A DNA stretch of 64,000 nt, from assembly GCF_036186745.1 (NCBI RefSeq), contig NZ_CP108086.1:868001-932000 (forward strand), in the 5' to 3' direction. Positions 9,259 through 17,832 of this stretch are shown one piece after another (the first letter of the stretch is position 1; every line of letters starts with the position of its first letter). Origin of the DNA: Microbispora hainanensis. GTDB taxonomy: Bacteria > Actinomycetota > Actinomycetes > Streptosporangiales > Streptosporangiaceae. The notes beneath the pieces are model-generated. The model saw nothing but the letters and a program-made list of their open reading frames with translations, searched no databases and was not told the origin of the DNA. A program made the position numbers and the translations under genes.

Positions 9259-10788
9259 CTACTCGTCCTCGGCAGCCAGCGTGATGACCATGGCGAGGCG
9301 CTTGCGCGGGTCGTCCAGGTGCAGCGGGGTCACCTCGCTCATCCGGCGCAGGCGGTTGCGGACGGTGTTGGCGTGCACGCCGAGCCGTTCGGCGGCGGCC
9401 ACGAGATCGCCCTGGGCCTCCAGCCACGCCCGCAGCGTCGCCACGTAGTGGGTGTCGTGGAGGGCGTCGTGCCGGCGCAGCGCGCTCACCGGCCCGCGCG
9501 CGGGGACGCGGCCCGCCCGGGCCGCGGCGCGCAACCGCTGGAGCAGGATGTCGTCCCACGACTCGTCGTAGGCAGGCGGCTCGGCGCGGTAGGCGTCCCT
9601 CTCGTGCAGCGCCAGGCACTCCTCCGCCTCCCGGCGGCTCGCCGGCAGCTCCGCCGCCTGGGCCGCCGCCCCGATCCCGGCCGCGACGCGCACCCTCGGC
9701 GGCAGCCCGGCCGCCAGCGCGGCCACCCACTCCCGTGCCGCCTCCGCTCCCGCGCCGGGCAGGAGCGTGTAGAGCGTGTCGCCGAGCAGCGCGCTCCTCC
9801 CGGGCCTGGACCAGCCGAACCCGGTGGTGGCCTTCTCGAAGGCCAGCAGGAGCATGGCGTGCGGCTCCTCGGAAGTGTGAGTGCGCACCGCGACGACCCG
9901 CATCTCCCGCGTGGGCAGCCCCAGCCGGCTGACCACGGTCGCCGCGTCGGCGGTGCCCTCCAGCAGCCGTACGACCAGGTCGGACTCCACCTGCCGTTCC
10001 AGGTCCGCGCTCGCCCGGGAGCGCAGCAGGTGCAGCGCCACGGTGCGCGCGCCGTTCGCCAGCGCGGTGTGCCGCGCGCCGGTCAGGGGGCTGCCGCACG
10101 TCACCCACACCGACCCGAGCAGCTCGCGGCCTGCCCGCACCGCCACCGCCATCCGCCCGGTCATGCCGTGCGACGGGTCCGGCTCAACGAAGATCGGCTC
10201 GTCCGTCGCGGTCAGGCGGGCGAACACCCCGCGCTCCCGGAATGCCTCGCGCAGCCGCTCCGGGACCTGCCGCACCAGGATCGTCTCCAGCCGGGCCGGG
10301 TCGCCCGCCTGCTGCGACCGGGAGTACGCGAGCACCCGCGAGAGCGGATCCTCGATGGTCACGGCCCCGCCGACGGCGTCCGCCAGGCTGTCGGCCAGCG
10401 CGAACAGGTCCGTGGGCCCCCGCCCCGACTCGGTCTCCCGCCCTTCGAGCACCAGCCCGTAGACCACGCCGACGAGGTGGCTCCAGGAGACCGCGGGATC
10501 GACGAGCAGCACCGCCACGTCGTTGCTCTCGCCGGCCACGGCGGCCTCGCGGGCGGTCTCGGCGCCCGCTCGCACCAGGACCACCGCGGCCTGCGCCGCG
10601 ACCGCCCACCGCACCGCCTCGGTCACCGACCCGGCGCCCACGGCCACGAGCACGTCACCGGTGACCCGGCCGTCGGTGGCGTCCGGCATCGCCACGCTGC
10701 GCAACCGCGCCGAGCGCCTCTCGGGCCGCCCGCACAGCCGCACGCCGTACGCGCCCAGCACGTTGACCAGGCGATCCAACGTGATCAT
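9259..10788 (-). CDS. PucR-family transcriptional regulator
   Basis: A 509-residue regulator. The N-terminal half (to about residue 150) resembles the PucR sensing domain, and a degenerate GGDEF-like region lies in the middle. The C-terminal winged helix LVAAAERLGVHANTVRNRLRRM is typical of the PucR/CdaR class. PucR proteins control use of purines, allantoin and other nitrogen compounds, and this one heads a catabolic run on the same strand. A terminator separates it from the tRNA upstream. It probably activates the genes at 1-9142, which is inferred from position only. Confidence 0.9.
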   Translation of the reverse strand: MITLDRLVNVLGAYGVRLCGRPERRSARLRSVAMPDATDGRVTGDVLVAVGAGSVTEAVRWAVAAQAAVVLVRAGAETAREAAVAGESNDVAVLLVDPAVSWSHLVGVVYGLVLEGRETESGRGPTDLFALADSLADAVGGAVTIEDPLSRVLAYSRSQQAGDPARLETILVRQVPERLREAFRERGVFARLTATDEPIFVEPDPSHGMTGRMAVAVRAGRELLGSVWVTCGSPLTGARHTALANGARTVALHLLRSRASADLERQVESDLVVRLLEGTADAATVVSRLGLPTREMRVVAVRTHTSEEPHAMLLLAFEKATTGFGWSRPGRSALLGDTLYTLLPGAGAEAAREWVAALAAGLPPRVRVAAGIGAAAQAAELPASRREAEECLALHERDAYRAEPPAYDESWDDILLQRLRAAARAGRVPARGPVSALRRHDALHDTHYVATLRAWLEAQGDLVAAAERLGVHANTVRNRLRRMSEVTPLHLDDPRKRLAMVITLAAEDE

Positions 10789-10827
10789 GCGTTACTCCCG
10801 CACCGGACCGGACCCCGTGGAACGCCG

Positions 10828-10862
10828 AAGGCCCGGTCTCCGTTTTCCGGAGGCCGGGCCTT
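10828..10862 (-). terminator. Hairpin downstream of the first initiator tRNA
   Basis: Arms AAGGCCCGG and CCGGGCCTT with inner CTCCG/CGGAG form a nearly continuous stem with a TTTT loop. It lies 8 bp past the tRNA 3' end. It has no strong U-tract, so efficiency is uncertain. Confidence 0.7.
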
Positions 10863-10869
10863 CGTCTCT

Positions 10870-10946
10870 TGGTAGCGGGGACAGGATTTGAACCTGCGAC
10901 CTCTGGGTTATGAGCCCAGCGAGCTACCGAACTGCTCCACCCCGCG
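10870..10946 (-). tRNA. Initiator tRNA-fMet (CAU), copy 1
   Basis: A 77-base cloverleaf with an encoded CCA. The anticodon loop reads CTCATAA (anticodon CAU). The anticodon stem has the run of three G:C pairs (GGG/CCC) that marks initiators, and C1 faces a non-pairing base at the acceptor end. The T arm reads GGTTCAAATCC. It differs from the copy at 14525-14601 by one D-arm base (GCAGTTCGG against GCAGCTCGG). Confidence 0.97.
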
Positions 10947-11103
10947 TCGTTGTGTTTGAATCTTACCCCCTGTCGGGAGCGGGTGCCAAATCGTTTCCCG
11001 CCCTTCGACGCTCACGCCGACGCCGAAACATCGTGCATCAGCGGAACAGCGGCCACATGCTCACCTGACCTACCACAGCACGTCACGGACATCCGGGCCT
11101 GTG

Positions 11104-11545
11104 TCATGGGTGCGCAGCCACCCGGAACCATACCGATCCCCCGGCGTCGTCCTGATGGGCGCCCCAGGCGACGGCGAGCAGATCCACGAGCCACAGAACC
11201 TCGTGCTCCGTCGTCGCCGGCGTCAGGCACACGCATCACAGGTGTGCTGGTGACCGAGCCGCCGTCGACCACCTCCACATGCACGGCCGCGGGGGTGCGC
11301 ACCATCCAGACCACCACCCGCCCGTCCGCGGCACGGCCCGAGTCGGTGTGCGCGACCGCGTTGGTGACCACCTCGCTCAACAGGAGCAGCACATCATCGA
11401 GGACCGAGGCCGCGACCTGCCCGGCCAGCAGCCCCCGCGCCCACTCGCGGGCCGCCGAGACGGACCTGTTTACTTCGTGGAACTCCCGCCACGTGCCGTA
11501 CGACGCATCGCTCCTGGTCCCGGCGCTGTGCCCGCCAGTTCTCAC
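11104..11545 (-). pseudogene. Frameshifted anti-sigma-type histidine kinase-like ATPase
   Basis: This starts at GTG 11545 after GGCGGAGGTG. The first frame encodes an RsbW/SpoIIAB-like GHKL ATPase with N box LLLLSEVVTNAVAHT and the strand VHVEVVDGGS. The last part, LWLVDLLAVAWGAHQDD and a GSVWFRV terminal strand, is read only in the next frame and stops at 11104. The 442-base span is 3n+1, so one extra base lies between about 11207 and 11240. Intact relatives of about 147 residues act as serine kinases or anti-sigma factors. A sequencing error is the main alternative to real decay. Confidence 0.7.
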
Positions 11546-11742
11546 GGGGACACCTCCGCCAGGATGACGTCGGCGACGTTGCGGGCGCGGGCGACGACCC
11601 AACCGCTGCGCCGCCACAGCCGAGCCCACCAGGGCCGCCAGGTGAAGACCCAGCCGCGACGGCGCCGGACGGCGAAGAAACGGATCCGGCCACCCGCATC
11701 TAGACTGCCTCTGCAATATCGGGCGGACGATCGGTTGAACAG
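11542..11742 (-). other. Tryptophan/arginine-rich open frame without an ATG, GTG or TTG start
   Basis: An open frame ends in a TGA that overlaps the GTG of the anti-sigma-type gene. It encodes segments such as RIRFFAVRRRRGWVFTW and RPWWARLWRRSGWVVARARN. The frame is closed upstream by TGA, and the only possible starts are CTG. The 4-base overlap and composition suggest the tail of a small co-transcribed gene whose beginning was lost. No family is recognised. Confidence 0.25.
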
Positions 11743-11932
11743 CCCGAAAAATCAAGGGTCATGACATAACGCGGTCTGTTCCGAGCTGAGCATGGAATAA
11801 CGAGGCGGAAAAAAGGTGGAATTTTCATCCAAGTCAGGAGAGAATTCGATGGAGGTTGTGCCGTCCCTCGATCCCGGATTGGGCCTATCCTGAGCCCGTA
11901 TCCGTCAGGATGATCGAGGAAGCGAGACAGGC

Positions 11933-12139
11933 ATGGACCTGGGCGCTGCGCTCTGGCGAAAGTCATCGATCTCCGGTGACAACGGTGGTCAGTGTGTCGA
12001 GGTGGCGACCAACCTGCCCGGCACGGTGGCCGTACGCGACAGCAAGGACCCCGGCGGCCCGAAACTGCTCTTTACTCCCACTGAGTGGCAAGCCTTCATC
12101 GCCGGTGTCAAGGCCCGCGAGTTCGACTTCCCGGCCTGA
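11933..12139 (+). CDS. DUF397 protein
   Basis: A 68-residue protein with the whole DUF397 pattern: WRKSSISGDNGGQCVEVA at about residues 8-25, VAVRDSKDPGGP near 31 and FTPTEWQAFIAGVKAREFD at the end. In actinomycetes DUF397 proteins act with XRE/HTH regulators, often with an anti-sigma-type ATPase nearby. Here the HTH partner is missing and the ATPase gene next door is frameshifted, so this looks like a surviving member of a broken set. The AT-richer 11745-11930 upstream may hold its promoter; none could be fixed. Confidence 0.85.
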   Translation: MDLGAALWRKSSISGDNGGQCVEVATNLPGTVAVRDSKDPGGPKLLFTPTEWQAFIAGVKAREFDFPA

Positions 12140-12297
12140 TCTCCGCTCCCCAGGCGACTCCCTCACGCTGCCACCGCCGATCGTAGGCGGCCCGAACGAG
12201 ACAGGCACCCTGACGGAAGTGGATCGGCCCACAGGGCATAGATAGGCTGGGCATTCTTTTCGTCACGGCCGGCTATCCGGACGTCCACCTCGCCGAC

Positions 12298-13011
12298 ATG
12301 ACGCTCGCCGAGGCCGTGCGAACACAGCTAGAACGTGTTCTACATGAGCAACGGCAGCGCGAACGCCTGGAGAGCCACGGTTTCGCCCCCATCTCCAGGC
12401 TGCTGCTCGTCGGGCCGCCCGGGACCGGCAAGAGCATGAGCGCCGCGATGCTCGCCCGTGAGCTGAGCCTTCCGCTGTTCACCGTCCGCTTGGACGGACT
12501 GATCAGCAGGTTCATGGGACAGACCGCCTCCAAACTGCGGCTGGTCTTCGATGCCGCAGCCCGCAATCGAGCCGTCTACCTGTTTGACGAATTCGACGCA
12601 ATCGGCGCGGAACGCCGCATTGAAGGAGATGTCGGCGAAGCCCGGCGCATACTCAACAGTTTCCTGCTATTTCTGGACGAAGCGCGACCGGAAAGCCTAG
12701 TGGTGGCGGCCACAAATCATGCGGCGATCTTGGATGGCGCACTATTCCGTAGATTCGACGCGGTCATTACCTATGATGTGCCGAGTGCAGAACAAGCTAT
12801 CGAGGTGCTGCGCCGGAGGCTGACGTCGATGAACACGGCAGAAGTGGACTGGGACGATCTGATGGGTCATGTCGGCGACCTCAGTCACGCCGAACTCGTG
12901 CGAGCGGGGGAGATCGCCGCCAAGGACGCGATCCTCGCTGGTGATGATGCACTCTCCACCCTCGCACTGAGGTCGGCGCTCGACGCGCGCCGCGCTGCCC
13001 GGCATGGGTGA
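12298..13011 (+). CDS. AAA+ ATPase missing its N-terminal domain
   Basis: The 237 residues comprise an AAA core with Walker A LLLVGPPGTGKS near residue 36, Walker B AVYLFDEFDAIG, sensor VVAATNH and FRRFD with the arginine finger. Related-looking sequence (AGYPDVHLADM) continues in frame before the ATG, but a TGA at 12211-12213 and lack of any start show that an N-terminal region has been lost. Proteins of this type are usually paired with a subtilase, as here: the stop overlaps the ATG of the subtilase pseudogene. It may still be translated but is unlikely to work with its dead partner. Confidence 0.75.
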   Translation: MTLAEAVRTQLERVLHEQRQRERLESHGFAPISRLLLVGPPGTGKSMSAAMLARELSLPLFTVRLDGLISRFMGQTASKLRLVFDAAARNRAVYLFDEFDAIGAERRIEGDVGEARRILNSFLLFLDEARPESLVVAATNHAAILDGALFRRFDAVITYDVPSAEQAIEVLRRRLTSMNTAEVDWDDLMGHVGDLSHAELVRAGEIAAKDAILAGDDALSTLALRSALDARRAARHG

Positions 13012-14435
13012 GCCCAATAGGCCCACGTTCCGCCGCCTTCCCCACCTGATCGTCCCGGGCACCGGGACCGACGCCGCGTACAGGGGACGAAGCGCACCGA
13101 TCAGCGGTGGACGTAGGGATATCAGCGATCGCCGAGCACATGCCACCAAACTCAAGGGCGAGCTCCGCCTGGCGGAGACCTCGGCTCGTTCGGCTCATGT
13201 CGCTGTGGACGAGAGCGTACGCGGCGACGGTTTCGTGCTGACCGTCGTCGGCTGGTCCGCCGAGTACAGCCTGGCTCTGGAACGCCTCGATGCCCACGGC
13301 GCCAAACTCCTCTCGGTCGTCCCAGCGGGCGAGGACCTGCCCGAGCGCGCACTCATCTGGCTGCCGTTCTCGGCCGTATCGAAGTTCATCAGCCTGTTCG
13401 ACCAGTTCGCCACCGAGGTCACTCCGAGCGGCAGCCCGAAAAACGCGGCGCTGGTGGCCAACATCTCCGAGCTGCGCCTTTCCCTGCTCCACGAACTGCG
13501 GCAACCTGCTGGCCTCTTCCTGGGGTGAGCTCGACAGCCACCAGGGCGTGGAAGTCCTCACCACGGGCGGCGCGTACAGTCTGCTCACCACGGCGAACGC
13601 GACGAGCGCGGCCACCTCCCAGGCGGCCAGGTTAGGCGCCCTAGTGCTCAGCCGGTATCCGAGTCTCACGCCCGAGGCGGTCCGCGGCCTGCTCGTACAC
13701 GCAGCCGAGTGGACTCCCGCCATGGCCGCCCACTTCCCGACGCCTCGGGAGGGCTCTCTGAAGAGCAAGCGGTACGCCCTGTTGAAGCGTTACGGCTGGG
13801 GCGCCCCCACCGAGGCACGTGTGCTGGCGAGCGCCGCCGGCGACGTGACGATGATCGTCGAGGACGAGTTCCGTCCCTTCGCGCGGTCGAAGTCCTCGAT
13901 CTCGATGCGGGCCATGCGCCTGCACACCCTGCCGTGGCCGTCCGATCTGCTACAGGACCTCGAAAACGCCCCGGTGCGGATGCGGGTAACGCTGTCGTAC
14001 TTCATCGAGCCCAACCCCTCCAACCGCGGTTGGCAGGGTCGTTACGCGTACGCCTCGCACGGCCTGCGCTTCGACGTCATCCGGCCGACCGAGAGCCTTG
14101 CTGACTTCCACAAGCGGCTCAGCAATGCGGCCGAGGGCGAGGAGCGCGGCGTCCGCACCACATCGGCCACGGACGACCGCTGGTTTCTGGGGCAGGCGCG
14201 CAACTCCGGTTCCCTGCATGCCGACATCTGGAGCGGCCACGCGGTCGACCTCGCCCGCTGCGGGGTGATCGCCGTCTATCCCGTCGGCGGCTGGTGGAAG
14301 CAGAACAATCGCCGTGATCGTGTGAGCGTTCCCGTGCGGTATGCCCTGCTGGTCTCCTTGTTCACCGAGGTTCAGGCGGATATTCACACCCCGATCGCCA
14401 GCAAGATCCAGGTGCCTGTCCAGATCGACACCTAG
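13004..14435 (+). pseudogene. Subtilase (S8 family) with an internal deletion that removed the catalytic Asp/His region
   Basis: The first 174 codons (13004-13528) encode the N-terminal region of the S8 peptidases that accompany AAA ATPases, then stop at TGGGGTGA. From about 13500, another frame continues to 14435 with the distal half: GGAYSLLTTANATSAATSQA (catalytic Ser region), SLTPEAVRGLLVHAAEW and a C-terminal beta domain. The block that should carry the Asp, His and oxyanion motifs is absent, and the frames do not match at the junction near 13495-13505. The product cannot be an active protease. The break coincides with loss of the ATPase N-terminus upstream. Confidence 0.8.
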
Positions 14436-14491
14436 GTGCTCCCTTCCGTTCCGCCCCTCAACCGGCTAACGGTGGTCGGGCGAAAAGGAAA

Positions 14492-14518
14492 ACCCCCGGA
14501 CCCTGAGGGTCCGGGGGT
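14492..14518 (-). terminator. Intrinsic terminator of the second initiator tRNA
   Basis: A perfect 12-bp stem, ACCCCCGGACCC and GGGTCCGGGGGT with a TGA loop, is followed on the minus strand by TTTTCCTTTT. It lies 6 bp beyond the tRNA 3' end. Confidence 0.85.
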
Positions 14519-14524
14519 CTCACT

Positions 14525-14601
14525 TGGTAGCGGGGACAGGATTTGAACCTGCGACCTCTGGGTTATGAGCCCAGCGAGCTACCGAGCTGCTCCACCCCGC
14601 G
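14525..14601 (-). tRNA. Initiator tRNA-fMet (CAU), copy 2
   Basis: A 77-base cloverleaf with encoded CCA, a CAU anticodon, the GGG/CCC anticodon stem typical of initiators and an unpaired first acceptor base. It is identical to copy 1 except for one D-arm position. Similarity stops within a few bases of the gene ends, so the pair is not part of a long recent duplication. Confidence 0.97.
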
Positions 14602-14685
14602 TCGGCTCTACGAACACTATCCCGGCATCGCGCGGGAGGCAAACCGGAGCCCCGCGCCCGTGGGGACGCGGGGCTCCGGGATAGT

Positions 14686-17661
14686 TCAGCCGCTCGGTGC
14701 CGGGCTGGGAGTCGCACCGGCCGGCGGACTCCCGCTCGCGCTCGGACTGGCGCTCGGGGCCGGGGTCTGGGAGGTCCCGGTCTTGAGCTTGGCCAGGTCG
14801 TCCAGCGCCTTCTTCAGCGACGCCTGGGCGTCGCCGTACGCCTTCCAGTCGGGCGGGTTCGCCGACAGCGCCTTCTGCGAGTCGTCGTACGCCTGCTGGG
14901 CCCGGTCGAGCGCCGACGTCAGCGCGGACGTGCTCTCCGGCGGGGTCACCTGACCGGGAGGCTGGTTCGCCGTCTGGTCGGGCGTCTGGTCCGGCGGCGT
15001 CGCCACCGTGCCGCCGAACACCTGCTCGAGCGCGTTGCTGAGCGTCGGCCCGAAGCCGACCTTCTCGCCGTACAGCACCAGCACCCGGCGGAGGGTCGGA
15101 TACTTGCCCGAGGTCTCCGCACGCGGCTGGATGTAGACCGGTTCGACGTACAGGAGGCCGCCGCCGAAGGGCAGCGTGAGCAGGTTGCCGTACAGCACGT
15201 CGGTGCCGCCGCCGCGCAGCAGGTTGAGCTCGGTCGACACCGTGGTGTTCGACTCGAACAGGTTCTGCGCCTGTGGCGGACCCTGGATCGCGGTCGTGCT
15301 CGGCAACTGGAGGATCTCCAGCGGCGGGTTCGGTCCGGAGGCCGTCGCGTCGACCGCCATGAACGCCGCCATGTTCTGCCGCTGGTTGGGCACGAACGTG
15401 GTCGTCAGCGAGAAGCGCTCGGTCTCGCTGCCGGGCATCTTCATCGTCACGTAGTAGGGCGGCTGCTTGCTCTTGCCGGTCGCCGGGTCCTCGGGGACCT
15501 TCCAGAAGTCCTGGCCGCTGAAGAACGCGTTGGCGTCGGTGACGTGGTAGGAGGTGAGGATCTCCCGCTGCGCCTTGAACAGGTCGGCCGGGTAGCGCAG
15601 GTGCGCGCGCAGCCCCGGGGTGATCTGCGAGGCCGGCTTGACGACCCCGCCGAAGGCCTTCTCCCACGTCTTGAGCACCGGGTCGGACTCGTCCCAGGCG
15701 TACAGGGTGACCGTGCCGTCGTAGGCGTCCACGGTCGCCTTCACCGAGTTGCGGATGTAGTTGATCTCGTCCCTGGGCACCTGCGGCACGCCGAGGCGGC
15801 TCGACTGCACGTCGGTGGTGAGCGACTCCAGGCTCTTGCGCTCGGAGTAGGGGTAGGAGTCGGACGTCGTGTACGCGTCCACGATCCACACGATGCGCCC
15901 GTCCACCACGGCCGGGTACGGGTCGCGGTCGAGCGTGAGGAACGGCGCGACCTGCTGGATGCGCTGCACCGGCTCGCGGTTGTAGAGGATGCGGGACTCG
16001 TCGTTGATGTTCGAGTTGAGCAGCAGGTTGGTCTCGCCGTACTTCACCGCGTAGAGCAGGCGGCGGAAGAAGTTGCCGATCGAGACGCCGCCCTTGCCCT
16101 CGTAGGTGTTGTTCACCTGGCCGGTGTTGTTCTGGTCGGCGCCCGCCTGTCCCTGCTGCGGGTAGTCCAGCTCGATCGGCCTTGCCGACTTGGGCCCGCC
16201 GACGATCGAGTAGTCGGGCGAGTTCTCACCGAAGTAGATACGGGGCTCGTAGTCGCCGAGGTCGCCCACCGGCGGGATGTCGCGCTCGCTGAACACCGGC
16301 AGGCCGCTGCTGTCCACCTTGTTGCCGGGCGCGGCGACGAAGCCGAAGCCGTGCGTGTAGACGAGGTGGTCGTTGATCCAGTTGCGCTGCCCCTCCGGCG
16401 GGCGGCCGATCTCGCGGACCGCCACCACCGTGTCGCGCGGCTTGCCGTCGACGGGATACCTGTCGATGTCGAGCTGCTCGGGGAACTGGTAGTAGCCGCG
16501 GATCTGCTGCTTCTGCTGGAACGTCGGCGACAGCAGGCTCGGGTCGAGCAGGCGCATGCCGGGGATGGCCGACGCCTCGGTCTGCAGCACGGAGGCGTCG
16601 GTGTCGGTCTTGGCGCTGTACTCCGTGACCTTCGCCGTATCGACTCCGTAGGCTTTTCGTGTCGCGTCGATGTTGCGCTGGATGTACGCCTGCTCCTTGC
16701 TCTGCTGGTTCGGCCTGACCTGGAACTGCTCGACCAGCGAGGGATAGACCGTGCCGATCAGGACGGCCGACAGCACGAGCAGCCCGAACGCCACGCCGGG
16801 GAACATCCCGCCCGGCCTGATGACGCCGGCGAAGAAGATCAGCGCGCAGATGAGCGAGATGACCGCGAGGATCCCCTTGGCCGGGAGCACCGCGTGCACG
16901 TCGGTGTACGACGCGCCGAAGGTCTTGCCGCGGTCGGAGAAGACCAGGCTGTACCTGTCGAGCCAGTAGGCCGCGGCCTTGAGCAGGACGAACACGCCGA
17001 GCAGCACCGACAGGTGAGCCCTGGCGGCCCGGGTGGCGTGCACCCCGCCGGGCGAGGAGATCCGGAACCCGCCGTACAGGTAGTGCACGATCGTCGCCGC
17101 GATGATCGACAGGATCACGGCCGTGAACAGGAAGTTCAGCAGCATCCGCAGGAACGGCATCGTGAACACGAAGAACGACAGGTCGAGGCCGAACTGCGCG
17201 TCCTTCTCGTTGAAGGGCGTGCGGTTCACGAACTGCAGCCAGGTCTTCCACAGCCCCGCCGTGGACGAGCCCGTGAACAGGGCGAGGACGCCCATGCCGA
17301 CCAGGAAGACCAGCCGCCGGTGCGGGTCGAGCGCGACCCGGTAGCGGTCGGCGCCCTGCGGCGCCCCGAACATCCCCGGCCCGAACATCGGGCGGGTGCG
17401 GTGCGCGAGCACCATGTTGCCGCCCACGATGGCGATCATCAGGGCGGCGCCCACGATGAACAGCACCACCTGGGTGACCAGCATCGTGGAGAACACCGAG
17501 GAGAAACTCACCGAGTCATACCAGAGGTAGTCGGTGTAGATCCCCGAGAAGACCAGCAGTAACACGACGATCGCCACGACGGCGAGCAGCACGGGTATCA
17601 GAAGGCGCGGCCGTCGGGGCAAGCGCACCGCCCGTCCGGCTCCGGGGCTCCGGAAGCTCAA
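14686..17661 (-). CDS. UPF0182 family membrane protein
   Basis: A 991-residue protein whose length matches the family. The N-terminal third has about seven membrane helices (for example LLIPVLLAVVAIVVLLLVFS near residue 21). A large extracytoplasmic region follows, containing the conserved stretch PVDGKPRDTVVAVREIGRPP. The tail is a low-complexity Pro/Ser/Ala region. The likely start is TTG at 17661, with AAGGGG seven bases upstream. No function is established. It sits next to the PDZ protease gene as in M. tuberculosis (Rv3193c-Rv3194c). Confidence 0.93.
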   Translation of the reverse strand: MSFRSPGAGRAVRLPRRPRLLIPVLLAVVAIVVLLLVFSGIYTDYLWYDSVSFSSVFSTMLVTQVVLFIVGAALMIAIVGGNMVLAHRTRPMFGPGMFGAPQGADRYRVALDPHRRLVFLVGMGVLALFTGSSTAGLWKTWLQFVNRTPFNEKDAQFGLDLSFFVFTMPFLRMLLNFLFTAVILSIIAATIVHYLYGGFRISSPGGVHATRAARAHLSVLLGVFVLLKAAAYWLDRYSLVFSDRGKTFGASYTDVHAVLPAKGILAVISLICALIFFAGVIRPGGMFPGVAFGLLVLSAVLIGTVYPSLVEQFQVRPNQQSKEQAYIQRNIDATRKAYGVDTAKVTEYSAKTDTDASVLQTEASAIPGMRLLDPSLLSPTFQQKQQIRGYYQFPEQLDIDRYPVDGKPRDTVVAVREIGRPPEGQRNWINDHLVYTHGFGFVAAPGNKVDSSGLPVFSERDIPPVGDLGDYEPRIYFGENSPDYSIVGGPKSARPIELDYPQQGQAGADQNNTGQVNNTYEGKGGVSIGNFFRRLLYAVKYGETNLLLNSNINDESRILYNREPVQRIQQVAPFLTLDRDPYPAVVDGRIVWIVDAYTTSDSYPYSERKSLESLTTDVQSSRLGVPQVPRDEINYIRNSVKATVDAYDGTVTLYAWDESDPVLKTWEKAFGGVVKPASQITPGLRAHLRYPADLFKAQREILTSYHVTDANAFFSGQDFWKVPEDPATGKSKQPPYYVTMKMPGSETERFSLTTTFVPNQRQNMAAFMAVDATASGPNPPLEILQLPSTTAIQGPPQAQNLFESNTTVSTELNLLRGGGTDVLYGNLLTLPFGGGLLYVEPVYIQPRAETSGKYPTLRRVLVLYGEKVGFGPTLSNALEQVFGGTVATPPDQTPDQTANQPPGQVTPPESTSALTSALDRAQQAYDDSQKALSANPPDWKAYGDAQASLKKALDDLAKLKTGTSQTPAPSASPSASGSPPAGATPSPAPSG

Positions 17662-17832
17662 CGCTCAACCCCTTGTCTCAGATTGGCAGGGCCATGATTG
17701 TCAGAGGGCAACGGTCCGTGCTTGGAAACCTACACCGCGATTGGCGTGGTCGTGGTAACAGATCTGATCGTTATCACGACGCCGCGTGCGGACAGGACGA
17801 GCAGGTCACCGCCCCGCGCCCGGGTCGTACGG

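Noticed and set aside
9169-10875. Plus-strand frame of 568 codons opposite the PucR gene
   Set aside because: Antisense shadow; the minus strand encodes a full PucR protein with a clear HTH.
11700-11966. Minus-strand frame of 88 codons across the DUF397 upstream region
   Set aside because: No ribosome-binding site or family resemblance, and it overlaps the DUF397 start in antisense.
10870-14601. Integrated phage or integrative plasmid at a tRNA
   Set aside because: No integrase, excisionase, replication or transfer gene is present, and the similarity between the ends is limited to the tRNA genes.
15544-17562. Plus-strand frame of 672 codons opposite UPF0182
   Set aside because: His/Arg/Val-rich shadow composition and no motif; the opposite strand has a family-length membrane protein.
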